From contig CM022672.1 of the NCBI GenBank assembly GCA_012295275.1, forward strand, positions 6,572,443-6,636,442: a stretch of 64,000 nt of DNA. Reading direction: 5' to 3'. The notes beneath the pieces are model-generated. The model ran no database searches and was not told the DNA's origin. It was given only the letters and a program-made list of their open reading frames with translations. Of this stretch, positions 13,211 through 24,646 are shown piece by piece (within the stretch, counting starts at the first letter, position 1; every line of letters begins with the position of its first letter). Source of the stretch: Chrysomallon squamiferum. Taxonomy: Eukaryota > Mollusca > Gastropoda > Neomphalida > Peltospiridae. The position numbers and the translations under genes were made by a program.

Positions 13211-14090
13211 ATGTATGATTGTGTGTATATATGTGTTGATATCTATGAATCTATCTATCTATCTATCATCTATCTATGATTATCTATCATGTGATTGTGT
13301 GTATATGTGTTGATATGTCTCACTGTAGGTGTTGATATGTCTCATCTATCTATCTATCTATGTATGATTGTGTGTATATATGTGAATCTATCTATCCTTC
13401 TGTCTGTATGTCTGTTATCTATCTATATATCTATAGGCTTAATCGTGTTGTTTTGAAACAAACAAGAAAAATTAACTTTATTTAATTAACTAACAGTTTT
13501 TGTCGTATTTAGACTAATAAATATAAATATTTTTTGTTATTACCTTTTTAGAATAATAATACAACAGTAAGTATTATTTAAATATTAGTGCACAGATACA
13601 AACACAAATGCACACATTCATACTGATATTACATTTTATATATATATATATATATATATTATTTATTCTAAATGATCGTTTTTATTATTATTATTATTAT
13701 TATTATTAAAATTATTATCTTAATTTGTTTCTGTCTACCACTACCAAAACAGTGAGTTTTAATATTTTAATTATTTCTTTATCAGTCTGTCTGTGTTATT
13801 TATCTACAATATTTCTGTAATAATAATTTCTAAATATATATATATATATATATACATACATTTTTTTTTTTTTTATCAGACTGTTGAAACAGTAAGTACA
13901 ACTTTCGTCTGTTTATATATATGACTAAGTAATGTTAACATTATGACATTTTGTTTCTTACCTTTTTCTTGAAAATTTTCATTAGTAAAATTGTTTAGTG
14001 GTAGTGGTGTAATTTAAAACAATGCGTAAGTTCAGACTTTTCTATTTAACAGGTTCTAACTAGAATAGAACTAGAATTAAAATCATATTG

Positions 14091-14139
<49 letters not shown>

Positions 14140-14468
14140 TGTCTTGTTTGCGGGCGAATGGGTCCATATGTTCGAGTCTCGTCAGCGGCATCTGACGGGT
14201 TTGTGAGGTCGTGATTGAACTTTGTCCTCCTGCAGCCGAATATTGTCTACGTGCAGAGTCTAATCAGACGTACATATTACAGAGAATATTCAAATCCTAA
14301 AATACACGCACACTTTTGTATAAATATTATTATCAGACAAATGTACTCCTTTCTGGGTTTATGTTATTTATGATGTAACTTTGTGAATGCTAGTTCAAAA
14401 TGCTACCTATAATAAAGATAAGCTGTCGTAAGTAAAGTGTTTTTTTCATGGTATATGTTCTGTGAATT

Positions 14469-14521
<53 letters not shown>

Positions 14522-14910
14522 TTAGTCTAATTTTTTTTTTTTTTTTTTTTTATCAGATTACTACAACAGTAAGTATAACTTTCGTCTGTTTATTTACATG
14601 ACGTTATAAATATTAACATTATGACATTTTGTCTCTTGCTTTTTCTTAAAGATTTTCATTAGCAAAATTGTTTCGTGATGACGTTGTAATTCAAAACCGC
14701 CTGTAACTACAAACTTTTATATTTAAGGGTGTTCTAATTTCATAGAACAAGAATTAAAATAATATTAAAATAATATTTTTAATTATTATATTATATTATA
14801 TTATATTATATCTGTCTGCTGTTTCTTAAGTTGGTATATATTTTTTTTTAATTTCAGATCCCACAAAACATACAGGTAAGTATAATGTTAATATATTTCA
14901 GGAATCATTT

Positions 14911-14943
<33 letters not shown>

Positions 14944-15818
14944 CACACACACATACATACATTTTCAGGGAATTACAAATATAAATTTGTTAATTAATAT
15001 ATTTATATAATATTTTATTTTTATTATTTTTAACAGTAAATCTAACTTTCGTCTGTTTATATACGTGACGTTATAAATGTTAACATTATGACATTTTGTT
15101 GCTTACTTTATGCTGAAAATTTTCATTGGTAAAATTGTTTGTTGGTATTCACGTCATTTAAGACTGCGTGTAAGTACAGACTTTTATATTTAAGAGTTTC
15201 GCAGAACTAGAATTAAAATCATATTTGAATTATATTTTCAATTATTATATTAAATTATATTATATTATATTATATTATATTAAATTATATCATATTATAT
15301 TATATTATGTTTGTCTGTTGTTTCTTAATTTGATATTATTTATTTATTTCAGGGCTCACAAACCACAGCTGTAAGTACAATGTTAATATATTTCAGTAAT
15401 CAGTTAAGAAACACATAAATACATACATATATTACACCATTACAACATATATACACATACATACATATGCATACATACATGTATACATAAATATATATAT
15501 TCATTCATACACATACAAATATACACAGGCATCCTTATTTTTAATATATATTTATCTTTTATACAATATTATTATCAGACAAATGTACTACTTGCTTATT
15601 TAAAAAAAAAAAAACTAATTTGTTTTTGTTATTTACGATGTAATTTTGAATGCTAGTTATAATAAAGATAGGCACTTTTGCAGATACACTTGACGTAAGT
15701 AAAATGTTTCTTTCATGGTGTATTTTCAGGGAAATAGCAATACAACGGTATGTATATAATGTCGTTTTTATTTAATATCATAAACATTATTAATTTTGAA
15801 TAGCATATATATATATCT

Positions 15819-15863
<45 letters not shown>

Positions 15864-15923
15864 TATTTAACCTAAATTTGTCTTCTCGCTGCCTCTCTTT
15901 TCCTCCTTTGTTCTTCTTCTTCT

Positions 15924-15954
<31 letters not shown>

Positions 15955-16051
15955 TCTATGTATTGATTTGTTTTCTTTTCTTCTGTTTTGCTTTGTTGTT
16001 TTTCTTCATCTTCTTTAATACATTTAAACAATCTCACCACTACTACTATAT

Positions 16052-16104
<53 letters not shown>

Positions 16105-16312
16105 ATAATAATAATAATAATAATAATAACAACAATAATAATAACATTAATAAAATTAGTAGCAGTAGTAAAAATAGAATAAAATTAAATGCCTATTTAA
16201 TTGTTTTAATATTAATTTTAATATGTTTCAGGATGGCGCTAAAGAAGTTGTTTCATCGACATTTCTGACAGTGACATCATGTCTTCTATTTTTATTTACC
16301 AAGTTTGGATAA
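10573..16312 (+). CDS. Micro-exon gene B
   Basis: This family member is complete in the window and predicts 80 residues from nine coding exons: 10573-10612, 12297-12325, 13552-13566, 13880-13891, 14557-14568, 14858-14875, 15353-15370, 15730-15747 and 16232-16312. Joined, they give one open frame: a 23-residue signal peptide, a 31-residue Thr/Asn/Gln-rich middle (NNNTT, TVET, ITTT, IPQNIQ, GSQTTA, GNSNTT) and a 26-residue hydrophobic tail. The middle could carry O-glycans on its many Thr. NNNTT contains an N-N-T sequon. The upstream ATG of the ATGATG pair was taken as the start, and the second is equally possible. The protein should enter the secretory pathway and may be GPI-anchored. No function is known. 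It is the most divergent complete member of the array: its donors are mainly GTAAGT, whereas those of C-E are mainly GTGAGT. Confidence 0.78.
10869..10951. repeat. (GA)n tract in intron 2 of gene B
   Basis: An 80-bp purine-only run lies between the two signal-peptide exons. C and D carry a GA tract in the same intron. Confidence 0.95.
12474..12559. repeat. (AG)n tract in intron 3 of gene B
   Basis: A pure AG dinucleotide run of about 85 bp lies in the intron after the leader. Confidence 0.95.
12854..13438. repeat. (ATCT)n minisatellite-like block
   Basis: ATCT tetranucleotides alternate with a higher-order unit containing ATGTATGATTGTGTGTAT and GTTGATATGTCTCACTG, repeated several times. The frames over it are Ser/Ile/Tyr-Leu repeats without gene character. 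Confidence 0.9.
13552..15747 (+). CDS. Micro-exon run of gene B (six exons, 12-18 nt)
   Basis: The exons are 13552-13566 (NNNTT), 13880-13891 (TVET), 14557-14568 (ITTT), 14858-14875 (IPQNIQ), 15353-15370 (GSQTTA) and 15730-15747 (GNSNTT). Each has an AG acceptor, a GTAAGT or GTATGT donor, and phase-0 ends. The sequences after 13891 and 14568 (AACTTTCGTCTGTTTAT and onward) are homologous, so exon and intron were copied together. Twelve-nucleotide exons encoding four residues are among the shortest coding exons known in animals. Confidence 0.72.
13741..13752 (+). pseudogene. Decayed micro-exon without acceptor AG
   Basis: CTACCAAAACA followed by GTGAGT resembles the following micro-exon (ACTGTTGAAACA|GTAAGT), but no AG precedes it. 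It looks like a lost exon with an intact donor. Confidence 0.4.
14137..14310 (+). mobile_element. tRNA-derived SINE, copy 2 (5' truncated)
   Basis: It shares GCGGGCGAATGGGT, the B-box-like GTTCGAGTCTCGTC and the body with the copy at 6708 but lacks the tRNA A-box end. It lies directly after an (AC)n run in an intron of gene B. Confidence 0.7.
16232..16312 (+). CDS. Terminal exon of gene B: hydrophobic tail
   Basis: After a TATGTTTCAG acceptor the exon encodes DGAKEVVSS, then the hydrophobic [13 protein letters not shown], then TKFG and TAA. The single Cys aligns with the tail Cys of the other genes. Gly/Ser residues before the hydrophobic run could serve as a GPI attachment site, which is inferred. 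Confidence 0.78.
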   Translation, partial: DGAKEVVSSTFLTVTSCLLFLFTKFG

Positions 16313-16335
16313 ATGGACGCAATAGTTTTAGCAGA

Positions 16336-16419
16336 AATAAAATTAAAAAAATGAAGCTGAAAAATCTTCAGCCGATGTTGTTTCAATTCTGACTGAACAT
16401 TACACTGACTGTGACGTCA
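16336..16419 (+). promoter_or_regulatory. 3' UTR of gene B: poly(A) signal, hairpin, CRE-like palindrome
   Basis: AATAAA is at 16336-16341. A hairpin with a perfect 6-bp stem (GCTGAA..TTCAGC) spans 16356-16372 and is followed by CGATGTT, as in C-E. TGACGTCA is at 16412-16419. The order differs from C-E, where the palindrome overlaps the stop codon. Confidence 0.5.
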
Positions 16420-17105
16420 TAGTGTTATGTTTAAAACAAAAAATGAAGATGAAACTGTCATTTTAGTGTTATATTTAATCACTTCTACGCACTTTAATCA
16501 CAAATAGAGTTGTAATCGTTTTTTATATTACATTTATGAGAAAAAAAAATTAATAATAATAAAATAAAAATATCTATCTGCAACCAATTGTATTTGTATG
16601 ACTGTGGGCATGTATACATTGTTTTACATATGTTTAATTACCAAAATTTAATTACTCATCCATCCATCCATCAAGTCATCAATCAACACACACATACACA
16701 CACACATACACAAAAATAATACATCCTAAACGTACGTAATTGGATAAAAAAATATTTTAACACAAATACTTATTGGTTTTGCTACTTTTGTTTATTGTTT
16801 TGTTTGTGGGTTATTATTATTATTATTATTTTTTTTTTTTTTTTTTGTTTTTTTATTTGTTGGTGTTGTTGATGTTGTTGCTGTTTGTTTCTCGGTTTTT
16901 TCCTCTATTAGTTCTTCGCAAACAGAGTTATCTGCCCAATGGAATAATGTAGCGTCTGTCCCAAAATTAGTGGAGGTTTCTGGTTCATTACTGTAGTAAC
17001 TGAATTACTGAAGGTGCAGCCTCTAGATCACCTATCTGATTAATATCGCATAGTTTTCAGATTGTTTAACAAACACAAACAAAACTTCAAACAAAAATAT
17101 TTAAA

Positions 17106-17391
17106 CAGTTTGAAAATCATTTATCCGAAATGATTCGGACTGACAGTGTTTCGGAATAAAAGGAGATAGCCCGAGATATAGGATCAAAGTCTAGACACGA
17201 ATTCCATTTATGTTTCATATACAGCTATTACAAATAATCGATGGATTTTTTTGTATAACATATTTAATAAAACAACGTTAGTGCATGCAAAACAATCCGA
17301 AAACTATTAAACATCACTATTTCTATTGCTCGGAAAATGTTTCAGATTTCGGAGCTTTTCGGAGCTTTTCGGATAAGAGGTCCTTGACCTG
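17106..17391 (+). mobile_element. Pogo-like MITE, copy in B-C spacer
   Basis: It begins CAGTTTGAAAATCATTTATC and ends CTTTTCGGATAAGAGGTC..GACCTG, giving imperfect inverted ends (CAGTTTGA..TTATCCGAAA against CAGGTCAA..TTATCCGAAA). Near-identical copies lie at the same relative place in the C-D and D-E spacers, so it was copied with the genes rather than by separate jumps. Confidence 0.6.
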
Positions 17392-17970
17392 TGTAAACAT
17401 ATCTGCAGACTAGGTGTAAAAGCTGGATATGGAAAATAAACAGACTTTGATTTTATATTCGGGTTCTCTGCTAATATTACAAAATCAGAAAAAAATTCAC
17501 AAGTACAAAGCATTTCAAGTCCCAAGGATTTCAGATAAGGTATCCTCATCGTGTACAGGAATGAATATTTATGCTGTTAAAATTCTTTCCAAGACTGAGT
17601 AATATAAAATCAGTATGTGTTGGCTGAACTGAGATAAGTAATACATATAATAAAGAAAAAAGTGTTCACTCGCCTTTTTATTCTTTATTAACTTTTAATT
17701 AATCGCTTTTCAGTACAATCCCAAACACACATACAACATACAGGTAGACATAAATATAAATATATATAATAAATAAAAATTTAACGTGAAGAAAAACGAA
17801 AAAATTAAAATAAATTAAAAACCAAGCGAAAACAGTTATAATGATGACGACAATAAAATGATGATTATGACGATGATTATGATGATGATAATAATAATAT
17901 GTATGTACGTATGTGTGTATATTTATATGTATGTATCTGAAAGCATAGATATAACGTTATAACTTAAATA

Positions 17971-18484
17971 CAGTGGTACCTCGACTTACGAGTGCCACAA
18001 CTTTCTGATCTTCTGCTTTGAGTTGCGAGCCAAAATCCATGTTACTAGCGAGCTTCATATACGCCTCCGCTATTTGGTGCAGCGAACAACATAACAACCG
18101 GCCAACATCCCGCGTCTTACTTGTTTGCTCCACGTGGTGACCTCGCCGCGGAAGCATCACTGTTGTGTTGTGCTCGCGTTTTATGTAGTATTTTGCCAAA
18201 TTTCTTTTTTCTGGCCATGGATCCTAAGAAAGTGAGTACAAAGGACAGTGCTGAGAAGAAGTAGCGGACGATGTCTATTGAATTAAAGTATGAAATCATA
18301 GAAAAACATGAGTGAAGTGTGCATGTAGTCGACTTGGCTAGGCAGTACGAGTTTTGTACTTCTACCATATGTACCATACTGAAGCTGAAGGAGTCGTTAA
18401 AGGCGTTAAAATGATTTGTCTGATCTCCAAGATAAATACACTTTACAAAACCATTTTATTTCTTTACAGTCTCTTTTACTATTA
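17971..18484 (+). mobile_element. Tigger-type transposon fragment with decayed transposase
   Basis: The left end CAGTGGTACCTCGACTTACG matches the element at 568. From the ATG at 18217 the frame reads MDPKKVSTKDSAEKK, a stop, then MSIELKYEIIEKHE, a stop, and VDLARQYEFCTSTICTILK. This is the pattern of the N-terminal Psq/CENP-B-like helix-turn-helix of Tigger transposases, as I recall that family. Two in-frame stops and the missing right end show that it is dead. Confidence 0.8.
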
Positions 18485-19110
18485 TTATCGTTATCAGTGT
18501 TGTTGTTGGTAGTTATCGCGGCAGCGTGCTGGTAATGGCGTTACCTTCCTGATGTATCAAACATGTCATTATTAATCTTCTCCGTAGTTTTTATCTCTCT
18601 GACACTCACAAAAATCCCTGGTAATCCGTAACAAATATTAATCATACGAGTACGTCATTTTTCATCAAATTAAAATTGTCTTTCAGAACGAGGAATTTTT
18701 TCACTCTTATTACAAACATATAAACTTTATTTATAATAATACTGATTAGAGACTATAGTAAGAGACGTGAGTGAGTATTTGAAAAACGTATCACCTATGC
18801 TCAACGTTTGGCTAATTACAGAATGCCAAGATTTATTTCAGATAACAGTTCCCTTATATATTAATATCAAAAGAACATTAATTTTTACTGAAAAGCTAAC
18901 TTGATTGTTTCAGTCTTTTCATATCTGATTAGATTTATTTGACTTTATTTACTTTTAATATCTCTCAGCTTAGTGCTTAAAAAATTCACTTCAAATTAAA
19001 GTGAAATTTAGTGGGTAGTTTATGTTATGCGGTTTTTCTTGACAAATTTTTGTTTTTGTTTTACTTAAACAAGGTATTAAAAGATAGCCAAATATGGTTA
19101 GAAGATCGAA

Positions 19111-19117
19111 TATAAAA
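19111..19117 (+). promoter_or_regulatory. TATA box of gene C
   Basis: TATAAAAGGAGTCAGATAAT is repeated almost exactly in front of D (31091) and E (40274). Confidence 0.7.
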
Positions 19118-19139
19118 GGAGTCAGATAATTCAGATGTA

Positions 19140-19183
19140 TCACTCCGTAAAACATTCGTTTCGTTGATTTGCTGTAAATCCAG
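19140..19183 (+). other. Non-coding first exon of gene C
   Basis: The exon contains CACTCCGTAAAACATTCG and ends AAATCCAG|GTAATT. It matches D and E nearly base for base. The 5' boundary is estimated. Confidence 0.6.
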
Positions 19184-19522
19184 GTAATTTCTAATTCATT
19201 CATTTAAATAATTTCAGATATTTATTTGGATCTTTGTTTATGCTATATATATATAATCTACACCAATTTTAAGGTAAATTCAAATATTCTGTTCCATAGA
19301 TAATGTCGAATATTTATTTATTTATTCATTTATTTATTTATTTATTATACTTCTGATTATCTGTTTATTATTATTATTATTGTTGTTGTTGTTGTTCATT
19401 TATTTATTATACTTCTGTTTATTTATTTAATATTACGCATTTCTGTTTGGTTATCATATTACTACCGAATGAAAATTCAAGAAAATAATTTTTATTGCAG
19501 ATTTTCTACGTCATCTCTCAAA

Positions 19523-19743
19523 ATGCGTTACCTGATTGTTTTGTGCGTAATTTTTGCTGGTGAGTACCAAACATTTATTTTTTAACTTTGAACATACTGA
19601 AATATTCGTTTAGTTCAATAACTATAGATAACCAACAAGGAGATTTTGTTTGCAAAAATGACGATGTTACTTATTAATGACAAATGATTTTCTACCAACA
19701 ATTAGATAAAAATAAAAAAAATAAAATAACTTTACGGTTCGTG

Positions 19744-19814
<71 letters not shown>

Positions 19815-19980
19815 GTATAAAATATCTCTGTTTTGTATATACATCTGATATATCCATAATCTTAGAAATCATCAGTTTTTTTGAATCGGCTCATTTTGAA
19901 ATAGTACTGTAAAGCAATAATTACATTTTACGAAATATCATATTTCAGCGTTGCTGGTTGCTACTATCGATGCACAAAAT
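19523..19980 (+). CDS. Signal-peptide exons of gene C
   Basis: Exon 19501-19559 has 22 nt of 5' UTR (ATTTTCTACGTCATCTCTCA and two more bases) before ATG and ends in phase 1. Exon 19949-19980 finishes the leader and adds IDAQN. Cleavage after DA or near AQN is plausible. Confidence 0.8.
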
Positions 19981-20149
19981 GTAAGTTAATGAAGTATAAT
20001 AATTTATGTGTATTGTAATCAATATACATTTATATGTTGTTAAAGTGTAACAGATTTCGACTGCTGAAAGTTTTACCCTTAACTCTAATGATCAAGGAGA
20101 TGATTTCCAAACGAGGCCTAGAAACTGATTTCACCGTACCCCGAGTATT

Positions 20150-20218
<69 letters not shown>

Positions 20219-20698
20219 TTACCCTTTTCTTTTTTTTAACACATTGAGTCCATTCGTGGACTGTAAATTACTAAATAGTTTTAAAAGGTGGACGAAATAC
20301 TAATGTTATGCGGTATATGAACATGTTTAAAATATATATTATCGACATAAAGCGGATTCAGATTAACGCTTTTCTAAACTGGTCGCACCAACTTTAGCGC
20401 GCCAGATACATTCGCTCCAATAAAATAATTATTTATTTAATAATACAGCCATATATATAATGCGGGCCTATTTAGAAATAAATATATTTAGCGGTCAATG
20501 TTACAAAATAAATGTGAGACATGTGTCTCACGCGATTAGCCTGATTACACACTTTCAAGATTGCGCTGCGCATTTCTTACAATCCGTGAAACACGAGGCA
20601 TTCTCGACATCGCGCAAGGCTAACAGATTATCATGTAATCTGAGAATGTTCTTGTTTAATTAAAATTTTGAAACTTCCTATGATCATAGCTTATTAAC

Positions 20699-20747
<49 letters not shown>

Positions 20748-22586
20748 GATGGTGATGATAATGATGATGATGACGACATATTAGTTTCTTATCACCTCTG
20801 TGAATTTATGTCACTGAAGTTGGGTATCAGTTACGATTACGTTATAACTGGCACCTTGTGATGCAAATCATAATTATTAATTTGGTAATAAGTAAGCATG
20901 TAGTTTCAGTAACTGTATTAAAACGAGTTTGTTCCTGGTATCATCTCTCATTTTCATCTACGTTAGAGAGTGACGGTTTCAAAAACATTTCTCTACATTA
21001 AATTTAATTTCCATATTTGCGGTGGTTTCCACCTGTTCTCATTTCAAACTGATAAAAATAACAGAAATCAAGCAGATTAGAAATGATTCAGTTAAATGAT
21101 ACAATGCAACATTTATGGACCAGTGATAAAATATTTAATATATAGCAAAATGTATGTATTTCTTCAAGCCAAAATAAATTGCAAAATGAATATTACTTTT
21201 GATGCCCTAAACTCACGTTAAACAATGAAAAAACATCAAAATAAAGATTTGCTGTTTCCTCTGTGTTCCTTCTATCCAACTCCTGTTGCATGTTTCACCA
21301 GTGGCAGAATGTAATTTGTAAATAAATTAAAAAGGAGAAACCGGAATTGGCAGATTTTTTCAAATGTATTTTGATATATAAAACTGATATATTAAAACAT
21401 TAAATTTAATACTAATGACAAGTTTTGCATTCCACAGAACACTAGTCTAGATACTTTCAAAACTGGTAGTGAAGTGATGTTTACAGCTGTTCCCATAGTT
21501 TTTCGTTAGGCCTACGTCCAGAACGCCAAAACAAAGAGTGCTAAGTATAACACGCAGGAGAAGTCTTGCGCGTTATCGAGAATGCTGCGCGTTTTACCGA
21601 TCGTAAGAAGGCGCAGCACAATCTTAAAATAGCACAGATCGGCAAATTGCGCAAAAACATTTATATACGCACAAGGTTTATTTTGAGTTTTAAGCAAAAT
21701 ATAGAATGGAACGTTTGACTTTTCTTCTTATTTTTTTTTCTTTTTTTTTTCTTTCATTAATTATCATTAGTTAATATTATTGCATAAACATGTAAGCTAA
21801 AAAGTGGACGAAATGCTAATTTGATGACATATGAACTGGTTTAAAATGTGTGTTTTTTTATCGACATAAAGCAGATTCGGATTAATGTTTTTCTAAACTC
21901 GACGCGCCAGATACATTCGCGACAATAAACTAATTATTTATTTAATAACACAGGCGTACATACGTGTGTGTGTGTGTGTCCTTAGAAATAATCTATTTGG
22001 TTGCCAAAGTTACAAAATAAATGTGATACATGTTCCGCATGATTTGCCTAAATACGCTGCACATTTCTTACAACGCATGAAACACGTGGCATTCTCAACA
22101 TCGCACAAGGCAAATGAATTATCACGTAATCTCAAAATGTTCTTGTTTTGTACGATAAAAATAATAGAAATTAAGTAGAATATAAATGATTCAATGAAAA
22201 GATAAAATGCAACTCAGTGTTAAAATATTTAATAAATAACAAAATGTTTATATTTCATCTAGCCAAAATAAAGTGTAAAATCAATATTACTTTTGATTAA
22301 CTCACATTAAGCAATGGAAACACAAAAATAAAGATTTGCTGTTTCTTCTGTGTTTCTTCTTACCAATTCCTTTTGCATGTTTCACCAGTGGCAGACATTT
22401 TTTAAAATTATTTTCAAACAATCTGACTTTCTTGTAACAAATCTGTGTTCTAGTTTTAAGCCAAATAATGGTTAGAGGGGTTGGGGTTTTTATTCATACA
22501 TTGTCATTATTTAATATTATTGTATAAACATTTCAGAAAATATTTAACTTTTAATTTATCATAGAAGGTTATGAAAAAACTAACTT

Positions 22587-22622
<36 letters not shown>

Positions 22623-22826
22623 TTTCTTGAAATTTAATTTTTTTTTTTTTTTTTTTTTTTTTTACAGAATGCTACGAACGCAACAAATTCTGTAAGTATA
22701 GATTGCATAAATGACGAAAACATTTCAGAAAATATATAATTTTTTAAAATAAAAATGGAGTAGGTAGCAAAGAAAATTCATCTTTTTTATTTTATATTTA
22801 TTGTCAGTAACAATTTTAAATAATAA

Positions 22827-22873
<47 letters not shown>

Positions 22874-23730
22874 TAATGATAATAATAATACTGATAAACA
22901 ATAATAATTTCAGAATATTACATTTTTATGCAAATATTTATACCAATCCAAGATTTCTAAAATGAATATGATAATTTTATAAGGTTATATGTTTCAGTAT
23001 CTTAATAATATTTTCATTATCTTGTATGTTGCATATGGTAATTATATTTTGTCTGTGAACACAATTTGAGAAAATAATTTATCATTATGGTTACAAATAA
23101 AATTATTACAAGCTGGAAGGAAAAAGTTATTTCAAAAATACTTTTGTAAAATTATTTATAGAAGTCATTTTATTTAATTATTTTCAAACAATCAGACTTT
23201 CTTGTAACAAATCTGTGTTCTAGTTTTAAGCCAAATAATGGAAGTAGGAAAAAAAACAGAAATCAAGTAGAATAGAAATGATTCAATGATAAAATATTTA
23301 ATAAATAACAAAATATTTGTATTTCTTCTTGCCAAAATAAAGTGTAAAACGAAAATTACTATTGATGCCTTAAACTCACATTAAGCAATGAAAACATCAA
23401 AATAAAGATTTGCTGTTTCCTCTGTGTTCCTTCTATCCAATTCCTTTTGCATTTTTCACTAGTTGCAGAATCTAATTTGTAAGTAATTTAAAAAGGAAAA
23501 AAAAGAATGGGCACTTTTTTATTTTTTTATTTGTGATGAATAAAACTGATGTATTGAAACATTATTTTTAATACTAATGACAAGTTTGCATTCCATAGGG
23601 CTCTAGTCTAGAAACTTTCAAAACCGGTAGTGAAGTGATGTTTACAGCTGTTCCCGTGGTTTTTCTTAGACCTAGGTCTAATTTATTTATTTTTTTTATT
23701 ATTATTTTATGTCACATTTTCTGTTATGTA

Positions 23731-23814
<84 letters not shown>

Positions 23815-24152
23815 ATTTTATTTTTATCTTAAAACTTTAAAAAAAAAATTTTTTTTACAGCATACTAATAACACAGCAAATTCGGTAAGTATAGATTGTA
23901 TAAATGATGACAACATTTCAGAAAATATTTAATATTAAATTATTTATAGCAGTCATTTTATTTAATTATTTTCAAACAATCAGACTTTCTTGTAACAAAT
24001 CTGTGTTCTAGTTTTAAGCCAAATATTGGAAGTAGGGGTTGGGATTTTTTATATATATATATACATTATCATTATTTAATATTATTGTATAAACATTTCA
24101 GAAAATAATAAACTTTTAATTTATCATACAAGTTTATGAAAATAAGTTGTTA

Positions 24153-24183
<31 letters not shown>

Positions 24184-24220
24184 TTTACATTTTTGGTACA
24201 TATGTATTATTGTTATTGTT

Positions 24221-24264
<44 letters not shown>

Positions 24265-24610
24265 TTCACATTACAGAGTTCAGGACAATCGGGAGGTTCT
24301 GTGAGTACTGATATTTCCTTTATAATAATTTATATTTCTCCGAATTAAGACACTTTTATACATATTACTGCTTATTGGTTTTTGACTGCTGACAGTTTAT
24401 TCCGTAAATCTAATAGTTTAGGAGTTGATTTGCAAAAGACGCCTGGAAAATAGATTTCATAGTACCCAGAGCATTCAAGTCTGGTTTTTTGATAAATTAT
24501 CATTAGTTAACATTCTTGCATAAACATTTCAGAAAATATTTAATTTTTAATTTATTGTAGAAAGTTATGAAGACTAAGTTGTTATTATTATTATTGTTAT
24601 TGTTATTGTT

Positions 24611-24646
<36 letters not shown>

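Larger units (their letters stand above)
16420..19110. other. Spacer between genes B and C
   Basis: Apart from the pogo-like MITE and the Tigger fragment listed separately, the spacer holds triplet and TATG repeats near 16810-16850 and 17880-17940. Its last 600 bp align with the spacers before D and E (GTAAGAGACGTGAGTGAGT and onward), so it is part of the duplicated array unit. Confidence 0.7.

Noticed and set aside
12177-13438. CRISPR-like regular spacing in the ATCT block
   Set aside because: Repeats are simple tetranucleotides with no unique spacers, in an animal-type intron.
17307-17549. Minus-strand frames repeated at 29750 and 38947 (SDFVILAENPNIKSK)
   Set aside because: They overlap the right half and flank of the pogo-like MITE and are copied with the array unit. 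Frame ends differ among copies.
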